Positions 12,545 through 12,739 of a stretch of DNA of 12,739 bases are shown here, in pieces (positions within the stretch are counted from its first letter, which is position 1; each line of letters opens with the position of its first letter). The stretch is from NCBI GenBank assembly GCA_023399675.1, contig JAEWOM010000102.1:1-12739 (forward strand), given 5' to 3'. A model generated the notes under the pieces. It made no database searches, was not told the origin of the DNA, and saw only the letters and a program-made list of their open reading frames with translations. Both the position numbers and the translations under genes were made by a program. Origin of the DNA: Bacteroidota bacterium. Its GTDB lineage: Bacteria; Bacteroidota; Bacteroidia; Flavobacteriales; Weeksellaceae.

Positions 12545-12739
12545 ATGAGCAATACGTATAAATCTGCCGGTGTCGATAAAGAAGAAGGATATAAAACAGT
12601 AGACAAAATTAAATCGGCCGTGGCGGAAACGCACAATAAAAATGTGCTGAACAACCTTGGCAGTTTTGGCGCTTTCTATGAGATTTCAGGATACAAAAAT
12701 CCGGTTTTGGTTTCCGGAACGGATGGCGTAGGTACCAAA
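12545..12739 (+). CDS. purM: Phosphoribosylformylglycinamidine cyclo-ligase (AIR synthetase), 3'-truncated
   Basis: The first 65 codons of PurM, which closes the imidazole ring in purine synthesis (FGAM + ATP to AIR + ADP + Pi). MSNTYKSAGVDKEEGYKTVD carries the YxxAGVD motif found near the N-terminus of PurM proteins. LVSGTDGVGTK (55-65) is the conserved SGTDGVGTK loop that contributes to the ATP/Mg2+ site. The rest, about 270 residues, lies beyond the window. The start at 12545 is set by the conserved N-terminus. The leader is unusual: a heptamer repeat abuts the ATG, and an intrinsic terminator sits 133 bases upstream, allowing control by attenuation. Confidence 0.95.
   Translation, partial: MSNTYKSAGVDKEEGYKTVDKIKSAVAETHNKNVLNNLGSFGAFYEISGYKNPVLVSGTDGVGTK

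Overview
The window looks like a chromosomal segment of a flavobacterium (Bacteroidota), most plausibly of the Chryseobacterium/Kaistella group. The base composition is moderately AT-rich. Genes have no Shine-Dalgarno sequences. Several starts are preceded by the Bacteroidota-type -7 box TAnnTTTG. The proteins (short RsmI-like methylase, MetRS with a C-terminal tRNA-binding domain and a KISTS loop, PurM N-terminus) resemble flavobacterial versions as far as I can recall them. Species assignment is inference. I see no mobile element, CRISPR array, tRNA or rRNA.

Layout. (1) 1-657: 3' part of a short RsmI-type SAM methyltransferase, convergent with a DUF962/Mpo1-like membrane protein (661-1134, minus). 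(2) 1202-4339, plus strand: class I SAM methyltransferase, AGCS sodium:alanine/glycine symporter, alpha/beta hydrolase. (3) 4536-5881: a small ArsR-type repressor followed by a luciferase-like flavin monooxygenase, probably a regulated pair, with palindromes at the repressor promoter. (4) 5882-6096: gap with a bidirectional terminator, a heptamer repeat and a possible coding remnant. (5) 6097-8124, minus: metG, divergent from a bile-acid:sodium-symporter-like carrier (8241-9218). (6) 9318-9839: SnoaL/NTF2-like lipoprotein. (7) 9946-11234: pirin plus NAD(P)H-dependent FMN reductase, an apparent two-gene operon ending in a bidirectional terminator. (8) 11275-12168, minus: DUF808/YedI-like membrane protein. 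(9) 12169-12544: gene-poor stretch with a promoter-like sequence, a foldable RNA segment and an intrinsic terminator upstream of purM (12545 to the window end, partial).

Most of the window is housekeeping and accessory metabolism. The parts most worth following are the possible attenuator or small RNA upstream of purM, the ArsR/monooxygenase pair with an operator-like palindrome lying on the promoter, and the recurrence of promoters placed so close to the ATG that the mRNAs should be nearly leaderless. I did not find evidence of a large undescribed system such as a defence island, biosynthetic cluster or phage.
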